Part shown: one piece after another, positions 40,139-47,626 of the stretch
How positions within the stretch are numbered: position 1 is the stretch's first letter
How the letters are laid out: every line of letters begins with the position of its first letter
NCBI GenBank assembly: GCA_020634135.1
Contig: JACKCG010000013.1
Location: 1 to 47,626, forward strand
Direction: 5' to 3'
DNA: 47,626 bases
Source of the DNA: Anaerolineaceae bacterium
GTDB lineage: Bacteria > Chloroflexota > Anaerolineae > Aggregatilineales > Phototrophicaceae
The notes under the pieces: model-generated
Databases searched by the model: none
What the model was told of the DNA's origin: nothing
The model's input: the letters and a program-made list of their open reading frames with translations, nothing else
Position numbers and translations under genes: made by a program

Positions 40139-40723
40139 ATGGTGGCATTACCCCAGCAAAACTGGACGCCGGAAGCGTATCTGGCTTTTGAACGTGCCAG
40201 CGAGGAAAAGCATGAATACCTTGCCGGTGAGATATTTCTGATGACCGGGGCGAGCCGCCGGCATAATCTGATCGTTGTGAATACGGTTATATCACTCGGA
40301 AACCAGTTAAAAGGCCGTAATTGCGAAGTCTACGCCAGCGATATGCGCGTGTGGATTCCGGCACTGGACAGCTACACCTACCCGGATGTCGCCATTGTGT
40401 GCGGTCTGGCCCGATTTGAAGACGACCAGGTAGACACTCTGCTGAACCCAACTGTGGTTGTCGAAGTGCTTTCCCCCACCACCGAAGTTTATGACCGGGG
40501 CAGGAAATTCCACGCCTACCGGACACTGCCCTCACTGCGAGAATACCTCCTGATTTCACAGGATCGGGGACGCATCGAACGTTATCTGCGCCAGGACGAC
40601 GGACTGTGGTTGTTTTCCGACACCACGCTGGCGGAAGCCGTGCTGGAACTCCCATCGGTTGGCTGCACGCTGGCGATGGCCGACGTATACGACAAAGTGA
40701 CCTTTGAAGACGATTCCGCATAA
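40139..40723 (+). CDS. Uma2-family (DUF820) PD-(D/E)XK nuclease-like protein
   Basis: A 194-aa restriction-endonuclease-like fold protein. Seen: EEKHEYLAGEIFLMTGASRRHN near the N-terminus, the core YPDVAIVCG (Asp of the PD motif), VVVEVLSPTTE (Glu, with the downstream DRGRKFHAYRTLPSLREYLLI). Uma2 proteins are multicopy in cyanobacteria and Chloroflexi; their biological role is not established. A weak AGGA precedes the ATG. It stands alone behind its own extended -10 element. Confidence 0.9.
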   Translation: MVALPQQNWTPEAYLAFERASEEKHEYLAGEIFLMTGASRRHNLIVVNTVISLGNQLKGRNCEVYASDMRVWIPALDSYTYPDVAIVCGLARFEDDQVDTLLNPTVVVEVLSPTTEVYDRGRKFHAYRTLPSLREYLLISQDRGRIERYLRQDDGLWLFSDTTLAEAVLELPSVGCTLAMADVYDKVTFEDDSA

Positions 40724-40782
40724 ATCGCCCCGATTTTGATATGCAGTTAACATGCCTTTCAGCTACTTCTCAGGATTCTATC

Positions 40783-40788
40783 TATAAT
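40783..40788 (+). promoter_or_regulatory. -10 box before htrA
   Basis: Consensus TATAAT, 34 bases before the htrA start. No clear -35 is visible at the usual distance. Confidence 0.4.
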
Positions 40789-40822
40789 TTTAAATTAGAA
40801 CTTATATCAGTCAGGAGAGGAT

Positions 40823-41998
40823 GTGAAAGCTATGGTGCGAAACTGGAATCCCCGGTTGGCAGTTGTCATCGCCGCCGGGTTGTTGGTGATGCTCGGCGTC
40901 ATCCTGGGGGCGGTGGTCATCCCCAGCGCTGCCACCAGCGGAAACGTATCCGCCAATATCGTCGTTGAGGCCGCTGTAGAGGGTTCGCTTACGCCACAGG
41001 AACAGGCGATGGCGGATCTCTATACTCATGTCAGCCCTTCGGTTGTTTCGATCAACGTGATTTCGCGCCGCGCCGGGAGCGGCTTCTCCGATGCGCAGGG
41101 AATCGTGCTGAGTTCCGGCTCCGGTTTTGTGATTAATCAGCAGGGCTATATTGTCACCAATAACCATGTTGTGGATGGCGCCACCGATATTGAAGTCAAT
41201 TTCTTTGATGGGACGATTGTCCGCGCAGACCTGGTTGGCGTTGACCCGGATTCCGACCTGGCCGTCGTGCGGGTGGATTTACCGGCACAGCAGCTTCAGC
41301 CGGTGACATTTGGCGATTCTGACAGTCTGGTAATCGGGCAGACAGCACTGGCTATCGGCAGCCCGTTCGGGCAGCGCTGGACACTCACCCAGGGCATAAT
41401 CAGCGCCCTGGATCGCACACTACAAGGCCTGACGCAGTATTCCGTTGGCTCGGTCATCCAGACCGATGCGGCCATCAACCCTGGCAACAGCGGTGGCCCG
41501 CTGTTTAATCTGCAAGGTCAGATGATTGGCGTCAACTCGCAGATCCTCAGCCAGCAGCGCAGCAATTCCGGCATTGGCTTCGCTATTCCCAGCAACCTTG
41601 TCAAACGGGTCGCCACCGAATTGATAAGCAATGGCGCGGTGAACTACAGCCTGTTGGGCATCAGTTCCAATCGTGAACGAGAGATTACGCTCTCGCTGAT
41701 CGAAGCCATGAGCCTGCCCAACAACCTGCGTGGTGTTGTCGTAGATAACGTGACGCCCAGCGGCCCGGCGCAGTTGGCCGGACTGAGGAACCCAACCAAT
41801 GCCCGCCAGGTGAACGGTGAGGTTGTCTACAGCAGCGCCGATATTATCACGGCAATAGATGGCATACCGCTTACCGGCATGAGTTCGCTCGTATCGTATC
41901 TTGCCAGCAGCACTGTGCCGGGGCAAACCGTCAATCTGACCGTGTGGCGGGATAACCAGTTCGTGACCGTCCCGGTAACACTCGGCTCACGGCGGTAG
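40823..41998 (+). CDS. htrA: HtrA/DegP-like membrane-anchored serine protease
   Basis: A 391-aa extracytoplasmic quality-control protease. Residues about 11-33 form an uncleaved signal anchor. The trypsin-like domain has His115 (NNHVVDG), Asp145 (DSDLAVV) and Ser223 (PGNSGGP). A C-terminal PDZ-like domain, about 285-390, binds exposed C-termini. The GTG at 40823 has AGGAG 5 bases upstream; the ATG at 40832 is an alternative. A long terminator hairpin follows. The adjacent ECF sigma/anti-sigma genes fit an envelope-stress role. Confidence 0.93.
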   Translation: MKAMVRNWNPRLAVVIAAGLLVMLGVILGAVVIPSAATSGNVSANIVVEAAVEGSLTPQEQAMADLYTHVSPSVVSINVISRRAGSGFSDAQGIVLSSGSGFVINQQGYIVTNNHVVDGATDIEVNFFDGTIVRADLVGVDPDSDLAVVRVDLPAQQLQPVTFGDSDSLVIGQTALAIGSPFGQRWTLTQGIISALDRTLQGLTQYSVGSVIQTDAAINPGNSGGPLFNLQGQMIGVNSQILSQQRSNSGIGFAIPSNLVKRVATELISNGAVNYSLLGISSNREREITLSLIEAMSLPNNLRGVVVDNVTPSGPAQLAGLRNPTNARQVNGEVVYSSADIITAIDGIPLTGMSSLVSYLASSTVPGQTVNLTVWRDNQFVTVPVTLGSRR

Positions 41999-42027
41999 CC
42001 TTTCGCCATCTGAACAGTGTAATGAGA

Positions 42028-42062
42028 AGAACGGCCTGAGACAGCGATTCTCAGGCTGTTCT
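42028..42062 (+). terminator. Intrinsic terminator after htrA
   Basis: AGAACGGCCTGAGA (42028-42041) pairs with TCTCAGGCTGTTCT (42049-42062) through a 14-bp stem with one G-U pair, followed by GGTTTAAG. Confidence 0.75.
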
Positions 42063-42193
42063 GGTTTAAGAGCCAGCGCAGACCGCAGATTCCCTTCCCC
42101 TAAGCGATAGTTCCTGACTATCCAGACTGCCTCTTACACGACTTCCCAAACTCGCTGGTGATAGGCCGTAAAAACACGCTACAATAGGGTAGC

Positions 42194-42226
42194 GTTGTGC
42201 CGGGATGAATCAACGGCACAACTTTT
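42194..42226 (+). promoter_or_regulatory. Stem-loop with T-run at the 5' end of the sigma operon transcript
   Basis: GTTGTGCCG (42194-42202) and CGGCACAAC (42214-42222) form a perfect 9-bp stem followed by TTTT. It begins about 9 bases after a TACAAT -10-like hexamer, so it would form at the very start of the transcript. It could act as an attenuator, or as a terminator for read-through from htrA. Confidence 0.5.
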
Positions 42227-42308
42227 CCCGTGTGCCTGCGTATAGAGTCACAACAACGGCACACCGTGAAGCACTACCGGGCCAAAACACAGTAGGAGAA
42301 CGGTCAGC

Positions 42309-42905
42309 GTGTCTGAACCGGAAATACAAGAATGGGTGAATGCAACCCTGGATGGCGACCAGGACGCCTTTGCGGAGATCGTCTACACTTTCCAGGATGC
42401 GGTCTATAACCTGTGTTACCGGATGCTTGGTGAGCGTACCGAAGCGGAGGATGCAGCACAGGAAGCGTTTTTACGCGCCTATCTGAATTTGCAGCGTTAT
42501 GATCCGGCGCGTTCGTTTAAAACCTGGCTGCTGAGTATCGCTTCCAATTACTGTATTGACCGGCTGCGACGCCGCCGTTTGACGTGGCTGGCATTGGAAG
42601 ATGAGCCGGAGCCGGGCGAATCGATCAGCCTGAGCAGCGATGACCCTGAACCGGAGGAAGTCACCCTGCTCAAAGAACGTAGCGCAGCGATCCAGGCGCT
42701 TTTGAACGAACTCAGCCCCGACTACCGGGCAGCTGTTGTGCTGCGTTACTGGTACGATTATTCATATACTGAAATTGCCGATATTATGGATACCACTGAA
42801 AGCGCCGTCAAAAGCCGCCTGTTCCGCGCCCGACAGGCGTTGGCAAGTAAACTTGATTCACAGGCAGCCGCCCGACTGACCAGCCCATTGTTGGAGAATA
42901 GCTGA
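42309..42905 (+). CDS. ECF-type RNA polymerase sigma factor
   Basis: A 198-aa sigma factor with region 2 (about 20-90: YTFQDAVYNLCYRMLGERTEAEDAAQ region, SFKTWLLSIASNYCIDRLRRRR) and region 4 (about 130-185: ALLNELSPDYRAAVVLRYWYDYSYTEIA, then a helix-turn-helix with ESAVKSRLFRARQAL). It starts at GTG 42309 with AGGAG about 10 bases upstream. The stop shares its last base with the ATG of the next gene (TGATG), so the membrane anti-sigma candidate is translationally coupled. Its regulon probably includes its own operon; target promoters are unknown. Confidence 0.94.
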   Translation: MSEPEIQEWVNATLDGDQDAFAEIVYTFQDAVYNLCYRMLGERTEAEDAAQEAFLRAYLNLQRYDPARSFKTWLLSIASNYCIDRLRRRRLTWLALEDEPEPGESISLSSDDPEPEEVTLLKERSAAIQALLNELSPDYRAAVVLRYWYDYSYTEIADIMDTTESAVKSRLFRARQALASKLDSQAAARLTSPLLENS

Positions 42906-43456
42906 TGGCGAATGAACGACAAAAGCGGCTTATCCAGGAATCCCTGGATGATCTGCTCACCCCCGAAGCCCAGCAGGAACTGGTTGAAAAACTCGGCGAA
43001 GATACCGAGTTTTCCAGCACTTATGAACGCCTGAAACAGGTTGACCGTGTACTGCGGGCGGCGCCCTTTGAACGTGCCCCCCAGCGGTTGGCCTTGAATA
43101 TCATGGCGCGGCTGGCGGAAAGCGTGCCGGAACTCAAGACGCGGGTTTCCAGTCTGGCGCTGGCACTGGGGTTGACGCTGGTATTTGTCGTGCTGCTGCC
43201 GCTGCTGGTGGCCGCCGGTTGGTTGATCCTGAGCGTAGTAGGCAACGCGGCGGCACTCAGCAGTGCGATCCAGCAATTAACGACCCTGCTGACAGTGGTT
43301 GTCGGCGTGCTGACCGTATTTGTCGAAAAAGCGCAAACGCTGGTTGCCACCAGCCCGGAAGCACCGGCAGCACTGCTGGCGCTCATCCCGGTCAGTATTC
43401 TGTGGCTGGCGCGGTATGTCATGGGCAACGATTCGGACACGGGCGATGCAAATTAG
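42905..43456 (+). CDS. Membrane-bound anti-sigma factor candidate
   Basis: A 183-aa protein. Residues 1 to about 75 are cytosolic and helical (ERQKRLIQESLDDLLTPEAQQELVEKL), followed by two transmembrane helices (about 83-108 and 118-140) and a third hydrophobic segment near the C-terminus. There is no zinc anti-sigma motif. Its position directly after, and coupled to, the ECF sigma gene is the main evidence for anti-sigma function. It overlaps the next gene by 11 bases. Confidence 0.75.
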   Translation: MANERQKRLIQESLDDLLTPEAQQELVEKLGEDTEFSSTYERLKQVDRVLRAAPFERAPQRLALNIMARLAESVPELKTRVSSLALALGLTLVFVVLLPLLVAAGWLILSVVGNAAALSSAIQQLTTLLTVVVGVLTVFVEKAQTLVATSPEAPAALLALIPVSILWLARYVMGNDSDTGDAN

Positions 43457-44522
43457 AACCTCCCCTCAATCCACCAATTACCGCAGATTTGTGTTGTTTG
43501 CCATCGGTCTGGTCGCGGTGCTCCTGCTTGCCGTCGTCGCTCGCCAACTGCTCAACCTGAGCCTGCCGGAAAGCCGGGGGGTGGTCTTCCAGCAGCATTA
43601 CATCCTGACCGGCACTTCCGATGCGCCGCTGGTGGTGATTGCCGACCAATCACAGTTGTCTGAGAGCAGCGTTGTGCAGGGGGATGTGGCGCTTGTCAGC
43701 CGGGTTGAATCTGCCGCCGCCGGGATAGTCAACGGCGATTTGACGCAGATTGGCAGTGATGTCATCATGCGGGGGACGGTGACTGGCAACCTCGCCCTGT
43801 TCGGCACACGTCTGGTATTGGGCGGGCAAGTGGATGGGGATGTGATCGCGCTAGGCAGTGACATCACGATAACTGCTGACGCTCATCTAGCCGGGGAGAT
43901 TGTCAACTGCGCCGGGACACTCACCGATAACCGACCTGAGCCTGTTGGTATCCGCTCGTGCGGCCAGATGAGCGCACTCGCCGGTATTTTTAGCGCGGGT
44001 GGCGACCTGCTCTTGCCAGTGTTACAGCCTGGTATCGGCACTGTGCTGGCCGCGCTCACCCTGACCGGAATCACGCTTTTAGGGGTGATGCTGTTCCCTC
44101 GCTCGATGCGGGCTATGCAAGTCACGGTTTTTGCTCGCCCGATCTATACCGGCGTCACAGGCGGCATGACGCTGCTGCTGTGGGTCGGCCTGGCCGCCGG
44201 TGCCGTCCTGCTGCTGGGATTTTTCCCGGCGATTGGGCTGGTACTCATCCCGGTGCTGCTGCTGGCACTGCTGGCACTCATCGTATTGACGGCAGCCGGG
44301 TGGATGGCGCTGACCGCCGGGTTGGGTGATTCCCTGCTGCGGCGCATGTTCCGGCAGGCGCAGCCCCCGTTATTGGCGGCCCTGTTCGGCAGTCTGCTGC
44401 TTTTTGCGCTGTGGCATGTCCTGCTGTTACTGCCTTTTGGCGGGCCGGTGCTGCTGCTGGTGCTGGCGGGCCTCAGCCTGATAGGGTTGGGGGCGGCACT
44501 GCTGGCGTGGCGTGGCAGGTAG
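43446..44522 (+). CDS. Bactofilin-like beta-helix membrane protein
   Basis: A 358-aa protein. One helix near residues 15-35 is followed by an exported region (about 55-165) with roughly five 17-residue repeats of the type VxGD: VVQGDVALVS, IVNGDLTQIGS, TVTGNLALFG, QVDGDVIALGS, HLAGEIV. This periodicity is that of bactofilin/polymer-forming beta-helices. From about 190 there are five or six transmembrane segments. The ATG at 43446 overlaps the anti-sigma gene. It could be a surface scaffold controlled by the sigma/anti-sigma pair. Function is inferred from fold and context. Confidence 0.75.
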   Translation: MQIRTSPQSTNYRRFVLFAIGLVAVLLLAVVARQLLNLSLPESRGVVFQQHYILTGTSDAPLVVIADQSQLSESSVVQGDVALVSRVESAAAGIVNGDLTQIGSDVIMRGTVTGNLALFGTRLVLGGQVDGDVIALGSDITITADAHLAGEIVNCAGTLTDNRPEPVGIRSCGQMSALAGIFSAGGDLLLPVLQPGIGTVLAALTLTGITLLGVMLFPRSMRAMQVTVFARPIYTGVTGGMTLLLWVGLAAGAVLLLGFFPAIGLVLIPVLLLALLALIVLTAAGWMALTAGLGDSLLRRMFRQAQPPLLAALFGSLLLFALWHVLLLLPFGGPVLLLVLAGLSLIGLGAALLAWRGR

Positions 44523-44577
44523 CGGGCATATCACCCGATTTTGCAGGTTTTTGCGTGTCATGCGGCCACTTGTGCAG

Positions 44578-44583
44578 TACAAT
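44578..44583 (+). promoter_or_regulatory. -10 element of the pspA operon
   Basis: TACAAT with a weak GTGTCA-like -35 about 17 bases upstream, 78 bases before the pspA start. It suggests that pspA can be transcribed separately from the sigma operon. Confidence 0.4.
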
Positions 44584-44660
44584 AAAGGATAGTTTTCCAT
44601 CCAGGTATGCTGCCTGGCGGTACCATCAGCCATTTTTTGTATGTGAGGAGAATCCGTCCC

Positions 44661-45347
44661 ATGCCCAGTATCTTTGAAAAAATCAACACCCTGATTAACG
44701 CCAACCTGCACGCAATTGTAGACCGCGCCCTGGAAACCAACTCAGTACAGGTAATGGATGAGTACATCCGCCAGGTTGAACGCAATCTTGAGGCGCTGGA
44801 AGACTCAACGGCGACAGTTGGCGGCACGGTCAAAACGCTCAAGCGCAAATATGAAGAATTCGCTGCCCAGGCGGAGAAACTTGACCGTGATATTGATACC
44901 CTGGTGATTAAAGGCAAGAATGATCTGGCCGCTGCCGCCCAGGCCGAACTGAATACCAAGCAGGAGCTTTCTCAGGAATACTACGAACAGTGGCAGGAAC
45001 AGGAAGGCCAGTACCAGAAGATGCTCGATATGCGGCTGAAACTGGAATCCCGCCTGACGATGATTAAGCAGGAACGCGAACACCTGCGCTCGCTGATTGA
45101 ACTGGCCGAGGCGAAGAAAGTCACCACCAAGACGATCAAGAGCCTGGATGACCTGTCGAATGTGGGCGACGAGCAGATCACCAGTCTGTCCGAAAAGATT
45201 CGGCAGCGGCTGGATACCGAAGACGCCCGCCTGGACATGGCGACCCGCAATATCTCCGAGGAGATTGAAGATGCGGTGCGCGGCGGCGAAATTGACCGCC
45301 AGTTGCAGGAGCGCCGTGAACGGTTGCAGCAGAGTGGCAAAATCTAG
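44661..45347 (+). CDS. pspA: PspA/IM30 (Vipp1) family membrane-stress protein
   Basis: A 228-aa, almost entirely helical and charged protein of the PspA/IM30 family, a bacterial ESCRT-III relative that assembles on damaged membranes. The N-terminal amphipathic helix (SIFEKINTLINANLHAIVDRALE) and the long coiled coil (about 30-190) are typical, although the LDKAEDP-type motif is replaced by ALETNSVQVMDEYIRQ. GAGGAG lies upstream of ATG 44661; the frame opens at 44607. A membrane coiled-coil partner follows after a hairpin. Confidence 0.9.
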   Translation: MPSIFEKINTLINANLHAIVDRALETNSVQVMDEYIRQVERNLEALEDSTATVGGTVKTLKRKYEEFAAQAEKLDRDIDTLVIKGKNDLAAAAQAELNTKQELSQEYYEQWQEQEGQYQKMLDMRLKLESRLTMIKQEREHLRSLIELAEAKKVTTKTIKSLDDLSNVGDEQITSLSEKIRQRLDTEDARLDMATRNISEEIEDAVRGGEIDRQLQERRERLQQSGKI

Positions 45348-45359
45348 CTGGGGTGTATA

Positions 45360-45380
45360 GGGCGGGTTTCAGGCCCGCCC
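45360..45380. repeat. Palindromic hairpin between pspA and its partner gene
   Basis: GGGCGGG (45360-45366) pairs with CCCGCCC (45374-45380) around TTTCAGG; no T-run follows. The core GGG-TTTCA-GGCCC resembles the hairpin at 813-841. Confidence 0.55.
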
Positions 45381-45424
45381 TCGGCGAAACCCTTTACCGG
45401 GTACGACACGCGGAGTAAATGTTT

Positions 45425-46246
45425 ATGTCTGAAAATTCATCCAATGTGCGGAATCGCGCCTTTGGCGCACTGCTGGCAACGGCGGTGCTGCGCTGGGAAA
45501 GTATCGTCACGATTGCGATGACGGCGATTCTGTTTTTGTTCGTCGGTGACGTGGGGATTGCCGGGTGGCAGCCCTGGTTCTGGCTGGTGGCCGGGGCGAT
45601 TGCCGAAGGCGCGCTGATTCTCTCGTCTCTCACCGACCCGGAAGCAGCCCAGCAGGCAATTTCCCGCGAGTTCGAGAGCAAGTATGACCTGCGCGATATT
45701 CGCAGCCATGTCTCTCGCCAGCGCCTCCAGAGCGCCCTGGAATACCGGCGTAACATGCTCACCCTGGTGAAGCGGCACAAAGGGGCGATGCGGACGCACC
45801 TCCAGCAGACAGTCAACGACATCAATGACTGGATTGACCACATGTATGATCTGGCGCTTCACATTGACGCCTTTGAAGACAATGAACTGGTCGAGCGTGA
45901 CCGTAAGATGGTGCCGCAGCAGCTCGAAAAGGCTCGCATTCGCGTCAGCCGCGAAAAAGACCCGGCAGTGCATCGTGACCTGGAAAATCAGATCAGACAG
46001 CTCGAGCAGCAGCTGACCAACCTGAATGCGACGGCCAACAGTGTCAAACGCGCCGAAATCCAACTGGAAAGCACGCTCTCTTCATTGGGGACAATCTACG
46101 CGCAAATGTCCCTGTTGGGGACGAAAGAGGTAGACAGTTCGCGGGCGCAGCGCCTCCGCCTGGAAATTCAGGATGAGGTTTCCAGTTTGCAGGATACCAT
46201 CTCCGCCATGGATGAAGTACAGTCGCAGCGGCTGCGGTTGAGCTAG
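45425..46246 (+). CDS. Membrane coiled-coil protein, PspA partner candidate
   Basis: A 273-aa protein with two closely spaced transmembrane helices (about 22-43 and 50-68) followed by a long charged helical region, about 80-270, that includes REKDPAVHRDLENQIRQLEQQL and looks like a coiled coil. No known family recognised. It follows pspA by 77 bases on the same strand and shares its coiled-coil style, so it may recruit PspA to the membrane. ATG 45425 (spacing 9 from GGAG) is preferred over 45419. Confidence 0.75.
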   Translation: MSENSSNVRNRAFGALLATAVLRWESIVTIAMTAILFLFVGDVGIAGWQPWFWLVAGAIAEGALILSSLTDPEAAQQAISREFESKYDLRDIRSHVSRQRLQSALEYRRNMLTLVKRHKGAMRTHLQQTVNDINDWIDHMYDLALHIDAFEDNELVERDRKMVPQQLEKARIRVSREKDPAVHRDLENQIRQLEQQLTNLNATANSVKRAEIQLESTLSSLGTIYAQMSLLGTKEVDSSRAQRLRLEIQDEVSSLQDTISAMDEVQSQRLRLS

Positions 46247-46257
46247 TCGCTCAGTAA

Positions 46258-47247
46258 TCAGCGTCCCCCGGACTGATAGGCGCGGATAATCTCATCCATC
46301 TTCTCGTGTGTCGCCGGGTCAACGATTTTGCGCCCCGGGTCTTCATCGAACCAGGCCAGCGTCTTACGGATGCCTGCATAAAAAGGAATCGTCGCCTGGA
46401 AACCCGGCACAAATGTCTTGATTTTGCTGTTATCGAAAATTGCGCTCCATGTTTTATCCCCGATCAGCCCGGCACCGATACCGGGGTCCAGCCGGGCGAT
46501 AAAATCGGATGGGATATGGACGATATTCGCTTCCACTCCCAGGGCTTCGGCCACCGTCTGGTGAATCTGATTCCAGTTCAGGTGTTCATCGGACGTGATA
46601 TGAAACGACTGGCCGATACTCGCCGGATTCCCCAACAGGCCGACAAACGCCTTCGCAAAATCCTCGGAATGCGTGAGCGTCCACAGGGATGACCCATCAC
46701 CATGCACAATCACCGGCAGCCCCTTCAACAGGCGCTCTGCCAGCGTATATGGCGAGCCATGAATCGCGCTGGGGATTCGGGCGGCATAGGTATGTGAGGG
46801 GCGCACCACAGTCACCGGGAATCCCTCCTGGCGATAGGCCGCCAGCAGGCGCTCCTCGCAGGCGATCTTGTTGCTGGCATATTGCCAGTACGGGTTATGC
46901 AGCGGGGTCGACTCGGTGATGATCGAATGGACAGGCGGTTTCTGGTAGACTGTTGCGGAGCTGATAAAGATGTACTGCCGGGTCTTGCCCCGGAAAAGCG
47001 CAATATCCCGTTCGATGTCGGCGGGTACAAAAGCCACCCAGTTGACCACCGCATCAAATCGCAGCCCTTCCAGCGCCTGGCTCACCTGATCCGGCTGGTG
47101 AATATCCCCCTTAATCAGCGTCACACCGGGGATGTCCACCTTTGTTTGCCCGCGATTCAGCAGAAAGAGGTCAAAGCCTTTCTGAACGGCCAACCGGCTC
47201 ACCGAAGTGCTGATGTCGCCTGTCCCACCAATGAATAAAATGCGCAT
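46258..47247 (-). CDS. NAD-dependent epimerase/dehydratase (extended SDR)
   Basis: A 329-aa extended short-chain dehydrogenase. NAD site: FIGGTGDIS at the N-terminus. The active site Tyr-x-x-x-Lys is in YASNKIACE near residue 120, with the catalytic Ser in ISSATVYQ. Such enzymes act on nucleotide sugars or small sugars; the substrate cannot be read here. AGGAG lies just before the ATG. It follows a glucokinase-like gene by 29 bases on the same strand, which suggests a sugar-metabolism operon. Confidence 0.9.
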   Translation of the reverse strand: MRILFIGGTGDISTSVSRLAVQKGFDLFLLNRGQTKVDIPGVTLIKGDIHQPDQVSQALEGLRFDAVVNWVAFVPADIERDIALFRGKTRQYIFISSATVYQKPPVHSIITESTPLHNPYWQYASNKIACEERLLAAYRQEGFPVTVVRPSHTYAARIPSAIHGSPYTLAERLLKGLPVIVHGDGSSLWTLTHSEDFAKAFVGLLGNPASIGQSFHITSDEHLNWNQIHQTVAEALGVEANIVHIPSDFIARLDPGIGAGLIGDKTWSAIFDNSKIKTFVPGFQATIPFYAGIRKTLAWFDEDPGRKIVDPATHEKMDEIIRAYQSGGR

Positions 47248-47276
47248 GGTTGCTTCTCCTGTATGGTGCCGCCGTA

Positions 47277-47626
47277 TCAGTTCGCGGGCAGTTTTAAAGC
47301 AAATGCCGCCGCACCTAACAACCCGGCTTTGGCGTTCTTGATGACATGCACCGGCATATCGGTGAGCATGGCACGGAAGCGCCCTTTGCTGCGCAGCGCC
47401 TCCAGGAAGGGTGGTTTACGTAGTTCGGGCAGGATGCGCGGGGGGATGCCACCGCCCAGATAAATACCCCCGGTAGACAGCACTTTGAGAGCCAGGTTGC
47501 CGGACTCTGCCCCCAGAATAGCGGTGAAGAGTTCGAGCGTCGCCGTTGCCAGCTCACACGGGCGTGCCGGGTCCTGGGCCGCGCTGAAGATAATCGGCGT
47601 ATGATCCTGGCTGGCCGCCAGTTTTT
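47277..47626 (-). CDS. glk: Glucokinase, C-terminal part (5' end outside window)
   Basis: The last 115 or so residues of a glucokinase of the Glk family, which makes glucose 6-phosphate from glucose with ATP. The frame continues unbroken to the window edge; the residues FTAILGAESGNLALK, GGIYLGGGIPPRI and VIKNAKAGLLGAAA are the conserved C-terminal marks. The methionine at 47483 is internal. The epimerase gene lies 29 bases downstream of its stop. Confidence 0.88.
   Translation of the reverse strand, partial: KLAASQDHTPIIFSAAQDPARPCELATATLELFTAILGAESGNLALKVLSTGGIYLGGGIPPRILPELRKPPFLEALRSKGRFRAMLTDMPVHVIKNAKAGLLGAAAFALKLPAN

Larger units (their letters stand above)
41999..42308 (+). other. 310-base gap before the ECF sigma operon
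   Basis: Holds the htrA terminator (42028-42062), a TACAAT -10-like hexamer (42180-42185) and a stem-loop with T-run at 42194-42226. A third partial copy of the CAACGGCACA repeat sits near 42251. No gene is visible. Confidence 0.5.

Overview
The window is a GC-rich bacterial chromosome segment with dense, mostly co-directional gene runs. It contains no rRNA, tRNA, CRISPR array or transposase that I can see. Gene content points to Chloroflexota, probably an Anaerolineae-like lineage: a DCGCAYK-type metallophosphoesterase in an ars operon, a YwiC-like protein, Uma2, several membrane proteins of unrecognised family, and paired ABC exporters. This placement is inference from gene style and was not tested by a search.

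Layout. 1-3.06 kb (+): end of a hydrogenase maturation operon (hypF fragment, hypD, hypE). 3.07-7.56 kb (-): two arsenic/metal resistance units. One is arsC, an ArsR-ArsC fusion, a metallophosphoesterase and an aquaporin, tightly packed. The other is an ArsR regulator with a redox-disulfide protein, followed by an ArsP/DUF318-type permease; both carry the same ATTCA-N6-TGAAT element in front of the coding sequence. 7.6-9.8 kb (-): ribokinase and acyl-CoA dehydrogenase. 10.0-16.6 kb (+): cupin/YwiC pair, a membrane protein, a large Vps62-like protein with coiled coil and membrane tail, a double thioredoxin, two alpha/beta hydrolases and a HAD phosphatase. 16.8-17.8 kb (+): an ECF sigma factor overlapping an unrecognised 122-aa gene. 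17.9-21.4 kb: a membrane-anchored TPR protein (-), a small membrane protein (+) and a 470-aa membrane protein of unknown family (-). 21.7-26.0 kb: a RibD/DHFR-like reductase (-) divergent from a TIR-KAP P-loop NTPase (+), which is followed by a YihY-type membrane protein. 26.2-29.5 kb: secreted DUF2202 ferritin-like protein (+), then HIT protein, PaaG-like crotonase and fabG (-). 29.7-40.7 kb (+): small hypothetical gene, orphan ABC-3 metal permease, ferredoxin-NADP reductase, orphan PAS histidine kinase, GT2 glycosyltransferase, heterodimeric ABC exporter pair, DinB-like protein and Uma2 nuclease. 40.8-46.2 kb (+): an apparent envelope-stress block of HtrA protease, ECF sigma, membrane anti-sigma candidate, bactofilin-like beta-helix membrane protein, PspA and a membrane coiled-coil partner. 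46.3-47.6 kb (-): NAD-dependent epimerase and the end of a glucokinase.

How the genes fit together. The arsenic block encodes arsenate reduction by two ArsC domains, each keeping its three redox cysteines, with probable arsenite exit through the aquaporin. The second unit adds an ArsP-like permease under a CVC-type ArsR. The 40.8-46.2 kb block reads as a membrane-damage response: protease, sigma/anti-sigma switch, membrane scaffold and PspA. The most unusual gene is the TIR-KAP NTPase. KAP NTPases include the phage-exclusion protein PifA and TIR domains are common in immunity, but this TIR appears to lack the NADase glutamate, so a defence role is only a hypothesis.
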